Shown: positions 26,134 through 34,464 of the stretch, in pieces
Numbering within the stretch: position 1 is the first letter of the stretch
Layout of the letters: the number at the start of each line of letters is the position of its first letter
Source: Phreatobacter oligotrophus
GTDB lineage: Bacteria; Pseudomonadota; Alphaproteobacteria; Rhizobiales; Phreatobacteraceae
Direction: 5' to 3'
Length of the DNA: 64,000 nucleotides
Assembly (NCBI RefSeq): GCF_003046185.1
Contig: NZ_PZZL01000002.1
Span: forward strand, 62,001-126,000
The notes under the pieces: generated by a model
Databases searched by the model: none
What the model was told of the DNA's origin: nothing
Seen by the model: the letters and a program-made list of their open reading frames with translations, nothing else
Translations under genes and position numbers: made by a program

Positions 26134-26430
26134 TCACCCGTCACCGGGTGGCGCCTTCGTCGTTTTCGGGTTCGGCTGGCGAGCCCGCCCCGCGGCCAGG
26201 AGCGCCAGGGCGCGCGACAGGACCCAGTGACGGGTGAAGTCATAGTCACCGCCGTGCATGCGCGCACGTTCCCGGCGCAGGGCAGCGGCCAGACGCGGCG
26301 CCGCGGACAGGCCCGATGGCTCCGATGCGAAGACCGCTTCCGCCGCCAGCAGTGCCTGGCACCGCCCGCGCGGTCCTCCGGCATCCACTGCACGCCAGCT
26401 CCTGATCCCGCACTGTCCACGCTTGCCCAT
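26134..26430 (-). CDS. Possible small protein of unknown function, 98 aa
   Basis: ATG at 26430 is preceded by CCGGAGGGGCAAGGC, a good ribosome binding site. The translation (MGKRGQCGIRSWRAV ... HGGDYDFTRHWVLSRALALLAAG) has a plausible helical C-terminal half. No domain is recognised, and its 3' half lies just after mucR, convergent. It could also be non-coding; codon statistics or homologues would decide. Confidence 0.4.
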   Translation of the reverse strand: MGKRGQCGIRSWRAVDAGGPRGRCQALLAAEAVFASEPSGLSAAPRLAAALRRERARMHGGDYDFTRHWVLSRALALLAAGRARQPNPKTTKAPPGDG

Positions 26431-26624
26431 GCCTTGCCCCTCCGGTTGGTGCGGGGCGCAAGGATTGGAGAGCAGGGTTCGATGGGGACAACTTTACCGC
26501 GATTTCTTCGCCGACATGGTTGAGGCCGCTTCCTAGGCCATTGAGATGTCGTCACTTTCCGGGTCGCAGACACGCTGCTGCCAGAAAAAGGAATAAAAAC
26601 TTATTATCATCTCCCGTGTTCAGA

Positions 26625-26644
26625 TTGAGGATTGCGGTCCTCAA
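26625..26644 (+). promoter_or_regulatory. Perfect palindrome in leader of DnaA-C-like gene
   Basis: TTGAGGA-N6-TCCTCAA, 7-bp perfect arms, ends 2 bp before the AAGGGAGG ribosome binding site of the gene at 26659. Just upstream is an AT-rich stretch (AATAAAAACTTATTATCATC), a likely promoter. It could be an operator or an RNA hairpin that gates translation. Confidence 0.5.
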
Positions 26645-26658
26645 AAGGGAGGTGCGGC

Positions 26659-27021
26659 ATGCTGATGGTCGTCGGTGGAGGTTGCTGGGAGCATCACTCC
26701 GAGGCCGGGGATCCCGGGATCGACGTGGCCGTGGCTCTCGCGGCCTGGGTCGCGGGGGTGGAATCGGGCGCGCTGATGCGGACCACGCGGGGCAAGGCGC
26801 AGGTCGCCGCGGCCCGGCACCTCGCGATCTATCTGAGCCACGTCGCGCTCGGCCGCGACCTGTCGCACCTGTCACGCGCCTTCCGCCGCGACCGGGCCTC
26901 GCTGCGCCACGCCATCCGGCGGATCGAGGACGAACGCGACGACCCCGCCTTCGACCAGCGCCTGTCGCGGATCGAGGCCATCCTCCTGCCGCTGCGTGGC
27001 CCGGCGGAGGCGGCGCGATGA
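26659..27021 (+). CDS. DnaA C-terminal-like helix-turn-helix protein
   Basis: 120 residues; start chosen at ATG 26659, 6 nt after AAGGGAGG. Residues about 50-100 (RGKAQVAAARHLAIYLSHVALGRDLSHLSRAFRRDRASLRHAIRRIED) follow the pattern of the DnaA domain IV DNA-binding helices: arginine-rich helix, ARxxAxYL, then a signature-like RRDRASLRHAIRRIE in place of GRDHTTVLHAxxKIE. There is no AAA+ domain, so it is a stand-alone DNA-binding protein, not an initiator. It overlaps the next gene by ATGA and is translationally coupled to it. Confidence 0.75.
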   Translation: MLMVVGGGCWEHHSEAGDPGIDVAVALAAWVAGVESGALMRTTRGKAQVAAARHLAIYLSHVALGRDLSHLSRAFRRDRASLRHAIRRIEDERDDPAFDQRLSRIEAILLPLRGPAEAAR

Positions 27022-27581
27022 CCGGCAGGACATCCGGGCGGGCGGGAAGCCACAGCGACGACGACCGCTTCCGCCGGGCGCGGCAGGAGCGGCTGACCCT
27101 GGAGACACCGGAAGGGCCGGTGGAGATCGACCTGACGGAGAGCCCGCTGCGCTGGCTGGCGAGCCGTCGCGATGCCTCCGGCCGGCCGTTCCTGCACGAC
27201 CACGAGGTGGAGGCGGGCGAGCGCTTCCGCCGCGACGTGACGCTGGCAGGGCTCGTGCCGAAGCTCGGGATTGCCTGGGCGGCGCCGGTCTCGGGAGGCG
27301 GCCGCGGCGAGACCTACACGGAGGTGGTGCTGGCGGCCCGCCAGCGGCTCGATGCGGCGATCACGGCGGTGGGGCCGGATTTCGCCTCGCTGCTGCTGGA
27401 TGTCTGCGGCTTCCTGAAAGGGCTCGAGACCGTGGAGCGCGAACGGGGCTGGCCGGCGCGCACCGCCAAGGTGGTGCTGAAGCTGGCGCTGTCGGCGCTC
27501 GCCCGGAGCTATGGCCTCGCGGAAGCGGCGGTGGGACCGGAACGCGGCCGCATCCGCGCCTGGTCCACACCGCCCGCCTGA
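27018..27581 (+). CDS. DUF6456 domain protein
   Basis: 187 residues. Family landmarks: ESPLRWLASRRDASGRPFLHDHEVEAGERFRRD, then a helical region with ARQRLDAAITAVGPDFASLLLDVCGFLKGLE and WPARTAKVVLKLALSALARSYGL. DUF6456 is common in Rhizobiales; its biochemical role is unknown. It is found here, as expected, directly behind a small DnaA-C-like HTH gene (4-bp overlap), so the two probably act together, possibly in DNA binding. It is convergent with the M20 peptidase gene, 4 bp between stops. Confidence 0.8.
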   Translation: MTGRTSGRAGSHSDDDRFRRARQERLTLETPEGPVEIDLTESPLRWLASRRDASGRPFLHDHEVEAGERFRRDVTLAGLVPKLGIAWAAPVSGGGRGETYTEVVLAARQRLDAAITAVGPDFASLLLDVCGFLKGLETVERERGWPARTAKVVLKLALSALARSYGLAEAAVGPERGRIRAWSTPPA

Positions 27582-27585
27582 ACCG

Positions 27586-28971
27586 TCATGCGGCGAGCGC
27601 GTCGAGGATCCGCACCCAGGAGCGGATGCCCTTGTGGAACGAGGTGAGGTCGTACTTCTCGTTCGGCGAATGGACACGGTCGTCCTCGAGGCCGAAGCCG
27701 ACTAGCAGCGTGTCGAGGCCGAGATCCTCCTTGAACGCGCCGACAATGGGGATGGAGCCGCCGGAGCCGATGGTCACGGCCTTGCGGCCCCATTCCGCCG
27801 TCAGCGCGCCCCGCGCCTTGGCGAGAACCGGCATGTCCCAGGGCAGGGCGATGGCGGCGCTGCCGCGCGAGCCGAAGAATTCGGCACGGCAATCGGCGGG
27901 AAGCTGGGCGCGGATATGGGCGCGGAAGGCGTCGCGCACCTTCACCGGGTCCTGCTTGCCGACCAGGCGCATCGTCACCTTGGCCCAGGCCTCCGAGGGG
28001 ATCACGGTCTTCGATCCCTCGCCGGTATAGCCGCCCCAGATGCCGTTGATGTCGCAGGTCGGGCGCGAGGACACCATCTCGATCAGCAGGCGGTCCTTCT
28101 CGCCGATCGGGTGCTTCAGGCCGATGGCGCCGAGGAAATCCTCGGCCTTGAGGTCGAGGCCCTTCCAGTCCGCGAGGATGTCGGCCGGCAGGTCCTCGAC
28201 GCCGTCATAGAAGCCGGGAATGGCGATGCGGCCATCCGGGCCGTGGATCGCGGCGATGGCCTTGGCGATCATGTGGATGGGGTTGGCGGCAGCGCCGCCA
28301 TAGACGCCGGAATGAAGGTCGCGGTCGGCGGCGACCACCTTGAACTCGTCCACCACGATGCCGCGCAGCGAGGTGGTGATGGCCGGGGTTTCCTTGTCCC
28401 ACATGCCGGTGTCGCAGACGAGGGCGATGTCGGCGGCCAGGTCCGCCTTGTTGGCGCGCACGAAGTCGAAGAGGTGCTTCGAGCCGCTCTCCTCCTCGCC
28501 CTCGATGAGCATGGTGATGCCGACGGGCAGCGAGCCGGTCACCGCCTTCCAGGCCCGGCAGGCCTCGACGAAGGTCATGACCTGCCCTTTGTCGTCGCAG
28601 GCGCCGCGGGCGACGATCCGCTTCGATCCGTCGGGCCCGGTGGCGATGCGCGGCTCGAAGGGCGGCGTCTCCCAGAGGTCGAGCGGGTCGACCGGCTGGA
28701 CATCGTAATGGCCGTAGAAGAGCGCGTGCGGGCCGGCACCGCCCGGGCTCTTGGCCACCACGGCGGGATGGCCGCCGGTGGCGCGCGCCTCGGCGGCAAA
28801 TCCCATGGTCGCAAGGTCGGCCTTCAGCCAGTCCGCCGCGGCCGCGCAATGGGCCGCATAGGCGCTGTCGGTCGAGACCGAGGGGATGCGGAGAAAGGCG
28901 AAGAGACGCTCCAGGCTCTGGTCGAGGCCGGCATCGACGGCGGCGAGAACCTGATCGACAGGGCGGGTCAT
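27586..28971 (-). CDS. M20 family metallopeptidase (dipeptidase)
   Basis: 461 residues. Zinc-dependent cytoplasmic peptidase. Metal and catalytic sites are visible: YGHYDVQP (His, Asp), GACDDKGQ (bridging Asp), GEEESGS (catalytic and ligand Glu), VCDTGMWD, and the last His in DDRVHSPNEKYD. The lid domain between has DLHSGVYGGAAANP. Length and motifs match the dipeptidase/CNDP-like subgroup, which cleaves dipeptides. The substrate is not defined. A succinyl-diaminopimelate desuccinylase role is unlikely given the length. Confidence 0.92.
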   Translation of the reverse strand: MTRPVDQVLAAVDAGLDQSLERLFAFLRIPSVSTDSAYAAHCAAAADWLKADLATMGFAAEARATGGHPAVVAKSPGGAGPHALFYGHYDVQPVDPLDLWETPPFEPRIATGPDGSKRIVARGACDDKGQVMTFVEACRAWKAVTGSLPVGITMLIEGEEESGSKHLFDFVRANKADLAADIALVCDTGMWDKETPAITTSLRGIVVDEFKVVAADRDLHSGVYGGAAANPIHMIAKAIAAIHGPDGRIAIPGFYDGVEDLPADILADWKGLDLKAEDFLGAIGLKHPIGEKDRLLIEMVSSRPTCDINGIWGGYTGEGSKTVIPSEAWAKVTMRLVGKQDPVKVRDAFRAHIRAQLPADCRAEFFGSRGSAAIALPWDMPVLAKARGALTAEWGRKAVTIGSGGSIPIVGAFKEDLGLDTLLVGFGLEDDRVHSPNEKYDLTSFHKGIRSWVRILDALAA

Positions 28972-29064
28972 GGCATGTCCGGGTGGCTGTTCGGGAGGCG
29001 CGAGGCTAGCAATCCGTCCCGGCCTTGCAAACGCCGATGGCGCGGGTTTGGCTCCCGGGCCGGC

Positions 29065-29529
29065 TCAATTGCCTTCTTCGGCCGGCGCGCCGCGCACCGA
29101 GGCATGGGCGCGGCCGATGCGGCGGACGCGCTGCATCAGCGCGCCGATGCGGCGATAGACCTGGCGCGGCGCGGCATCGACCGACATGACCGCGGCATAG
29201 CCGGCGGCGAGAGCCATGCGGGCGGCACTGCGGGACGTGCTGGGCAGTAGCAGCAGGCAGGGAATGCCGGCCTTCAGCGCCGCCTCGGGCGGCTCAGGCG
29301 GCAGGGGCAGGGCCGGCGGCGGCGTGATGCCGGTGGGCGGGGGCGAGGACACGACGAGGACGTCGACCTTGCCGCCCTCGATATGGACCGAGAGGGAGCC
29401 GACATCGGCGAGGCCGACAGCATGGACGATGCCGATATCCTTCAGGCTCTGGGCCGCGTCGGCCGCATCGACACCGTCGAGGCGAAGCACCACAACCCGC
29501 GCGTCCTGGATCTGCTTCCTGCCGGCCAT
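29065..29529 (-). CDS. Degenerate response-regulator receiver-like protein
   Basis: 154 residues. The strand order resembles a CheY-like receiver: ARVVVLRLDG, KVDVLVVSSPPP where the phospho-acceptor Asp would be expected, IPCLLLLPSTSRSAARMALAAGYAAVMSV, then a final amphipathic helix. The acceptor Asp and the conserved Lys are both replaced by Ser. A Pro-rich insertion follows the acceptor site. This suggests a pseudo-receiver that binds partners without phosphorylation. The family assignment is inference from the pattern. It is between the M20 peptidase and HerA-like genes, all on the minus strand. Confidence 0.6.
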   Translation of the reverse strand: MAGRKQIQDARVVVLRLDGVDAADAAQSLKDIGIVHAVGLADVGSLSVHIEGGKVDVLVVSSPPPTGITPPPALPLPPEPPEAALKAGIPCLLLLPSTSRSAARMALAAGYAAVMSVDAAPRQVYRRIGALMQRVRRIGRAHASVRGAPAEEGN

Positions 29530-29688
29530 CACACCATTCCCGATGCTCGCCGGGGGCCGGCCACGGTCGACCCTTGGGGGTCGGCGGTGGGGGGCCCGGC
29601 CGGCTCTCTGGGGCAGGGATAGCGTTACCGGATTAGGGACCTTCTACGAATTTCGCTGCAATTGATGCGATTGCCGCGCGAACTTGAC

Positions 29689-31224
29689 CTACCGTCGCGT
29701 GAGGCCGCCGAGCACGCCGCGCATGATGGCGCGGCCGAGCTGGGTGCCGACGCTGCGGGCCACCGAGCTCGCCGCGTTCTTGATGATGACCTCGGTGGTC
29801 GACATCGGCGCGCGGCCCCGGCCCTTGCCGGCCGGTGCGCTGCCGCCGCCGGTGCCGAGAATGGAGCCGAGGATGCCGCCGAGCCCGCCCATGCCGCCGG
29901 TATCGGCCTGCTGGGCCTGCTGCTCGGCCTGGATCTTCTGCTCGGCCCGCTTCTTGAGGATCTCGTAGGCGGATTCGCTGTCGATCGCCTCGTCATACTT
30001 CCCCTTGAAGGGGCTCTTGGCGAGGATCTGCCGGCGCTCCTGTTCACTCACCGGGCCGATGCGCGCCACGGGCGGGGAGACCAGCGTCCGCTGGACGATG
30101 GAGGGCACGCCATTGCCTTCGAGGGTCGAGACCAGCGCCTCGCCCTTGCCGAGCTGGGTGATGACCTCTTCGGTGTTGAGGTCGGGATTCTGGCGGAAGG
30201 TGGTGGCCGCCGCCTTCACCGCCCGCTGGTCGCGCGGCGTGAAGGCACGCAGGGCGTGCTGCACGCGGTTGCCGAGCTGGGCGAGCACGGTCTCCGGCAC
30301 GTCGAGCGGGTTCTGGGTGACGAAATAGACGCCGACGCCCTTGGAGCGGATGAGGCGCACCACCTGCTCGATCTTCTCGACCAGCGCCTTCGGTGCGTCG
30401 TTGAACAGGAGGTGGGCCTCGTCGAAGAAGAAGACCAGCTTCGGCTTGTCGACGTCGCCGACCTCGGGCAGCTCCTCGAACAGCTCGGAGAGGAGCCAGA
30501 GCAGGAAGGTGGCATACAGCTGCGGGCTCGCCATCAGCTTGTCGGCGGCGAGGAGGTTGATGGTGCCGCGGCCGTCGCGGTCGACCTTCATCAGGTCCTT
30601 CAGCGCCAGGGCCGGCTCGCCGAAGAACTTGGAGCCGCCCTGGTTCTCGAGGGTCAGCAGCTGGCGCTGAATGGCGCCGACCGAGGCCGGCGAGACATTG
30701 CCATAGGCCGCACGCAGCTCGTTCTGCAGCTCCTTGTTGGAGCCGAGCTCCTGCAGCAGGGCGCGCAGGTCCTTCAGGTCGAGCAGGGCAAGGCCGTTCT
30801 GGTCGGCATAGTGGAAGAGGATGTTGATGACCCCTTCCTGCGTGTCGTTGAGGTCCATCAGCCGCGACAGCAGCAGCGGACCCATTTCGGCGACGGTGGC
30901 GCGGATCGGATGGCCCTGCTCGCCGAACAGGTCCCAGAAGACCACGGGGAACTGGTCGGCATGCCAGTCGAGGCCGACCTGCTTGGCCCGCTCGGCGATG
31001 AAGGGCTTTTCCTCGCCCATGGCGGCGACGCCGGAGAGGTCGCCCTTGATGTCGGCGGCGAAGACCGGCACGCCGGCATTCGAGAAGCCCTCGGCAAGGA
31101 CCTGCAGGGTCACCGTCTTGCCGGTGCCCGTGGCGCCGGTGATCAGGCCGTGGCGGTTGCCGAACCGGAGCGCCAGCCATTCCTGCTTGGTGCTCTTGCC
31201 GATGAGGAGGGCGTCGTCGGCCAT
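29689..31224 (-). CDS. HerA-like ATPase, DUF853 family
   Basis: 511 residues. P-loop GATGTGKT at residues 30-37 and Walker B LVFFFDEAHLLF about residue 270. A strongly conserved block (LMDLNDTQEGVINILFHYAD, LDLKDLRALLQEL, NLLAADKLM, IRSKGVGVYFVTQNPLDVP) is diagnostic for DUF853 (HerA/FtsK superfamily). The C-terminal tail is Gly-rich and ends in a basic amphipathic helix. Proteins of this type are predicted hexameric DNA-translocating ATPases, with no NurA-like nuclease encoded nearby. Function remains unproven. Confidence 0.92.
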   Translation of the reverse strand: MADDALLIGKSTKQEWLALRFGNRHGLITGATGTGKTVTLQVLAEGFSNAGVPVFAADIKGDLSGVAAMGEEKPFIAERAKQVGLDWHADQFPVVFWDLFGEQGHPIRATVAEMGPLLLSRLMDLNDTQEGVINILFHYADQNGLALLDLKDLRALLQELGSNKELQNELRAAYGNVSPASVGAIQRQLLTLENQGGSKFFGEPALALKDLMKVDRDGRGTINLLAADKLMASPQLYATFLLWLLSELFEELPEVGDVDKPKLVFFFDEAHLLFNDAPKALVEKIEQVVRLIRSKGVGVYFVTQNPLDVPETVLAQLGNRVQHALRAFTPRDQRAVKAAATTFRQNPDLNTEEVITQLGKGEALVSTLEGNGVPSIVQRTLVSPPVARIGPVSEQERRQILAKSPFKGKYDEAIDSESAYEILKKRAEQKIQAEQQAQQADTGGMGGLGGILGSILGTGGGSAPAGKGRGRAPMSTTEVIIKNAASSVARSVGTQLGRAIMRGVLGGLTRR

Positions 31225-31344
31225 GATCCGTCCTGTCCGCTGCGGGGCGATGCACCGGTTCTAGCAATGACGCAGGGGCATCGCCAAGCACCAAACCGGC
31301 GCGCCGGCCTGCGACAGGTCGGCCGCGCGGCCCCTGACGGGGCC

Positions 31345-31358
31345 TTGACGTGCATCAA
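31345..31358. promoter_or_regulatory. FNR/FixK-type box (TTGA-N6-TCAA)
   Basis: TTGACGTGCATCAA is a perfect TTGA-N6-TCAA and nearly TTGAT-N4-ATCAA, the site bound by FNR/FixK/ANR regulators during oxygen limitation. It lies 56 bp before the ATG of a small membrane protein at 31415, a usual distance for activation from a -41.5 position with a short leader. The HerA-like gene starts on the other side, at 31224. Confidence 0.65.
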
Positions 31359-31414
31359 GGCCGCCGATGCCGCTCGGCGCGATCCTCGCCCCACCCATCG
31401 GTGAGGAGAAGACC

Positions 31415-31543
31415 ATGACCGAAACCATGTTCCTGAGCCTGGTGCTCTTCGTCTTCTGCGGCTTCGGGGCCGTGGTGGCCTGGGTCGACTATTCGACCAA
31501 GGACGTGCGCCCGCCGATCGCCGGCCCCGGCCCGGCCGAGTGA
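31415..31543 (+). CDS. 42-residue single-span membrane protein
   Basis: Translation MTETMFLSLVLFVFCGFGAV, then VAWVDYSTKDVRPPIAGPGPAE. A ribosome binding site GAGGAG lies about 8 nt upstream. One transmembrane helix is followed by a short polar tail; N-in/C-out or the reverse cannot be told. The FNR/FixK-type box upstream suggests low-oxygen expression, as for small subunits or stabilisers of terminal oxidases, but it matches no such subunit I recognise. Its stop is 10 bp from the convergent amidase stop. Confidence 0.7.
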   Translation: MTETMFLSLVLFVFCGFGAVVAWVDYSTKDVRPPIAGPGPAE

Positions 31544-31553
31544 GCGGCGCGGC

Positions 31554-32978
31554 TCAGCCGCGCGCCCAGAGCGTCTCGACCAGCGTGCCCGCCCGCTCCT
31601 CGATGGCCTCGGCCGCCTTCAGGCAGAGGTCCTCGCGGTAGCGCGAGGCGATGAGCTGCACGCCGATGGGCGTGCCACCGAGGAGCCCGACCGGCACCAC
31701 CGCGGCGGGCAGGCCGAGCACGTTGATCGCCGACATGAAGCGCAGGTCGTTCCAGAACAGGGAGCGGCCGCGCTCCGGACTTTCGAGGTCGGCGTTGAAG
31801 GACGGCGTCTTGCGCACCGAGAGCGGCGACAGGATCACCGGATACTCCTCCAGGAACAGCATCCAGTTGCGCAGCACGCGGGTGCGGCGGGCGATGGCCT
31901 TCATGTAGCCCTCGCGGTCGAGCACGGTGCTGGTGCCCTTCATCGACTCGATGGCGGTGATGAAATCGGCGCTGCCGTGCTGGCGCATGGTCGCCTCCTG
32001 CAGCACCGTCAGCTCGGTGAAGATCAGGTCGGACCAGAGCTTCCAGGTGCCGTCGAGATCGGGAAGCTCGACCTCGTGCACGTCGTAGCCGGCATTGGCG
32101 AGGTGGTCGGCCGCGGTGCGGACGAGCGAGATCACCTTGGTGTCGCCCTTCATGTCCCGCGGGATCTTGGCGAAGGCGACCTTGATCGGTCCCTTCAGCT
32201 TCGGACCCTTGAGCGGCGCGGGCACCCACCAGGGGTCGCGCGGATCGCGCATGGCCATTACCTCGAGGCCGAGGGCGACATCCTCCACCGAGCGGGCGAT
32301 CGGACCCTGCGAGGACATGAACTGCGCCATGAGCGGGCGCTCGTCGCCCTTCAGCTGGGTCGGGTTGAAGGCGGGGATGCGCCCCTGGGTCGGCTTGATG
32401 GTGGCGACGCCGTTGCAGAAGGCCGGCCAGCGCAGCGAGCCGCCGATATCGTTGCCATGGGCGATGGCGCCGATGCCGGCTGCGACGGACGCGCCCGCAC
32501 CACCCGAGGACCCGCCGCAGGTGATCTTCGGATCCCACGGGTTCAGCGTCAGCCCATGCAGCGGGTTGTCGGTGAAGCCGCGCATGGAGAATTCGGGCGT
32601 GTTGGTGAGGCCGATGATGATGGCGCCGGCCTTGCGCAGGTTCGCCGTCACGGCGGAATCGTCGGGGGCGATGTTGTCCTTGAAGGCGGGCACGCCGTTG
32701 GAATTGGCCTGGCCCTTGACGTCGAGGTTGATCTTGATGGTCACCGGCACGCCGTGCAGCGCGCCGATCTCCTCGCCGCTGGCGCGGGCCTTGTCCGCGG
32801 CCCGCGCCGCCTTGATCGCGTCCTTCGACAGGTCGACGACGACGGCATTGAGCTTCGGGTTCACCGCCTTCATGCGGTCGACATGGGAGTGGACGACCTC
32901 CTCCGCGGAGACCTTGCCCTTGCGGATCGCCCGCGCGGTCTTCACCGCGCTCCACTGCCAGATCGGTGCCTTGGCCAC
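31554..32978 (-). CDS. Amidase signature family protein
   Basis: 474 residues. The Ser-cisSer-Lys triad is visible: Lys in VTIKINLD (about 81), cis-Ser in GGSSGGAGASVAAG, and nucleophile Ser in NDIGGSLRWPA. It hydrolyses carboxamides. Substrate is unknown. GatA is unlikely because no gatC/gatB is nearby and the family is widely used for nitrile- or urea-type catabolism. A C-terminal part (LPAAVVPVGLLGGTPIGVQLIA) is typical of the family. The start at 32978 begins MAKAPIWQWSAVKTARAI. Confidence 0.9.
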   Translation of the reverse strand: MAKAPIWQWSAVKTARAIRKGKVSAEEVVHSHVDRMKAVNPKLNAVVVDLSKDAIKAARAADKARASGEEIGALHGVPVTIKINLDVKGQANSNGVPAFKDNIAPDDSAVTANLRKAGAIIIGLTNTPEFSMRGFTDNPLHGLTLNPWDPKITCGGSSGGAGASVAAGIGAIAHGNDIGGSLRWPAFCNGVATIKPTQGRIPAFNPTQLKGDERPLMAQFMSSQGPIARSVEDVALGLEVMAMRDPRDPWWVPAPLKGPKLKGPIKVAFAKIPRDMKGDTKVISLVRTAADHLANAGYDVHEVELPDLDGTWKLWSDLIFTELTVLQEATMRQHGSADFITAIESMKGTSTVLDREGYMKAIARRTRVLRNWMLFLEEYPVILSPLSVRKTPSFNADLESPERGRSLFWNDLRFMSAINVLGLPAAVVPVGLLGGTPIGVQLIASRYREDLCLKAAEAIEERAGTLVETLWARG

Positions 32979-33104
32979 TGTCGTCGTCTCCGCATCTCAG
33001 GAGCGGCGATGGTGCGCGGGGATGGGGGCGCGAGGGAAGTGCCGGCAGCGGGGACAAGTCATGCGCGGAGCCACCACCTCGCGGCAGGCCCGGCACGGCG
33101 TCTT

Positions 33105-33220
33105 ACCTCTCCCCGGCGGGGAGAGGTCGACGGGCGGAGCGAGGCGGGAGAGGGGGACCAGAGCAGTTGGCGTGCCCCCTCTCCCGGCCTTCGGCCGACC
33201 TCTCCCCGCCGGGGAGAGGT
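33105..33220. repeat. Intergenic inverted-repeat element, class C, copy 1
   Basis: 116 bp. Each end is itself a hairpin (ACCTCTCCCC, 2-3 bp, GGGGAGAGGT), and an inner pair GAGGCGGGAGAGGGGG/CCCCCTCTCCCGGCCTTC flanks the centre. A related copy is at 63643-63765. The 289-bp gap between the amidase and meaB genes holds nothing else. Confidence 0.8.
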
Positions 33221-33267
33221 GAGCGGCAGCGGTCTCGCCTTACGGTGCTGCGCGTGTCGGGGGCCGC

Positions 33268-34251
33268 TCAGAGACCGATGACCCCGGCGATCTCCTCCAC
33301 CGCCAGCATGGGCGCGAGGCGGCCCGCGGCGACATCGGCCTCGAGCGCCGGCAGGCGCGCTTTCAGCACCGGATCGCGCTTCAGCCGCTCGGCGACGCGC
33401 TCGTGCAGCATGGTCCACATCCAGCGCACGCCCTGCGCCCGGCGGCGGGCGGCGAAATCACCGGAGGCCTCGGTTTTCTGCCGATAGGCGACGATCTGCT
33501 CCCACAGGGCGTCGAGCCCCTGGTTGGCGAGGCCGGAAATGGTCAGAACGGGCGGCGACCAGACGCGCGAGCGCGGCGCCATGATGTGGAGCGCGGCGCG
33601 ATATTCGGCCGCAGCCGCCTTGGCGCGCATGGCGCCGTCGCCATCCGCCTTGTTCACCGCGATGATGTCGGCGAGTTCCAGGATGCCCTTCTTGATGCCC
33701 TGCAGCTCGTCGCCGGCCCCGGGCAGCATGAGCACGAGGAAGAGGTCGGTCATGTCGGCGACGGCGGTCTCGGACTGGCCGACGCCCACCGTCTCCACAA
33801 GGATCACGTCGAAGCCGGCGGCCTCGCAGAGCAGCATGGTCTCGCGCGTCTTGGCGGCAACGCCGCCGAGCGTGCCGGAGGAGGGCGAGGGGCGCACATA
33901 GGCGCGCTCGTCGTTGACGAGGCGGGCCATGCGGGTCTTGTCGCCGAGGATCGAGCCGCCGGTGCGCGTCGAGGAGGGGTCGACCGCCAGCACCGCGACG
34001 CGGTGGCCGGCCGCGGTGAGGTTCGAGCCGAAGGTGTCGATGGTGGTCGATTTGCCGGCTCCCGGCACGCCGGTGATGCCGATGCGGATGGCGCGTCCCG
34101 TCTCGGGCAGCAGGATCTGGACGAGTTCGCGGGCGAGCGCCTGGTGCTCGGGCTTGGTCGATTCCACCAGGGTGATGGCGCGGGCCAGCACGGCGCGGTC
34201 GCCCGCCCGGATGGCGGCGGCAAGCTCGGCGGGATTGGCAGGGGCGCGCAT
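33268..34251 (-). CDS. meaB: Methylmalonyl-CoA mutase-associated GTPase MeaB
   Basis: 327 residues. G3E-type P-loop GTPase that loads and protects the adenosylcobalamin of methylmalonyl-CoA mutase. P-loop GVPGAGKST at 61-69, switch region VDPSSTRTGGSILGDKTRM, Walker B-like ILVETVGVGQSE, and VNKAD for guanine specificity. The C-terminal dimerisation arm ends near VAERLKRDP. Its client mutAB is 6.3 kb away at 40552-44695 on the same strand, with the tct and mazEF genes between. Confidence 0.95.
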   Translation of the reverse strand: MRAPANPAELAAAIRAGDRAVLARAITLVESTKPEHQALARELVQILLPETGRAIRIGITGVPGAGKSTTIDTFGSNLTAAGHRVAVLAVDPSSTRTGGSILGDKTRMARLVNDERAYVRPSPSSGTLGGVAAKTRETMLLCEAAGFDVILVETVGVGQSETAVADMTDLFLVLMLPGAGDELQGIKKGILELADIIAVNKADGDGAMRAKAAAAEYRAALHIMAPRSRVWSPPVLTISGLANQGLDALWEQIVAYRQKTEASGDFAARRRAQGVRWMWTMLHERVAERLKRDPVLKARLPALEADVAAGRLAPMLAVEEIAGVIGL

Positions 34252-34464
34252 GGAAGCGTGCTAGCAAAGCCACAGCCGGCTTGCGAGCGATTCGGCGCCC
34301 TCCCCTGCCCTCCCTTTCGCCCCATTGCGGCCACGGGCCACCGCTACCCGCGGGTCATCGGGTCCGGTCGCCCTCCGGCCCTCAACCTTTCCTCAACCCG
34401 GCGGCGGCATTGCTCTGCCCCTCCTCCTCACCTGGATGTCTCGCGCTCCCGCGCCGCCCCCGCC

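Noticed and set aside
26124-26573. 149-residue minus-strand alternative frame in the mucR 3' region
   Set aside because: It overlaps the better-supported 98-residue frame, has no good start site and is Arg/Pro low-complexity.
33403-34464. Upstream extension of the DUF900 hydrolase by 354 codons
   Set aside because: It lies antisense to meaB; the true start is the ATG before the lipoprotein signal peptide at 34465.
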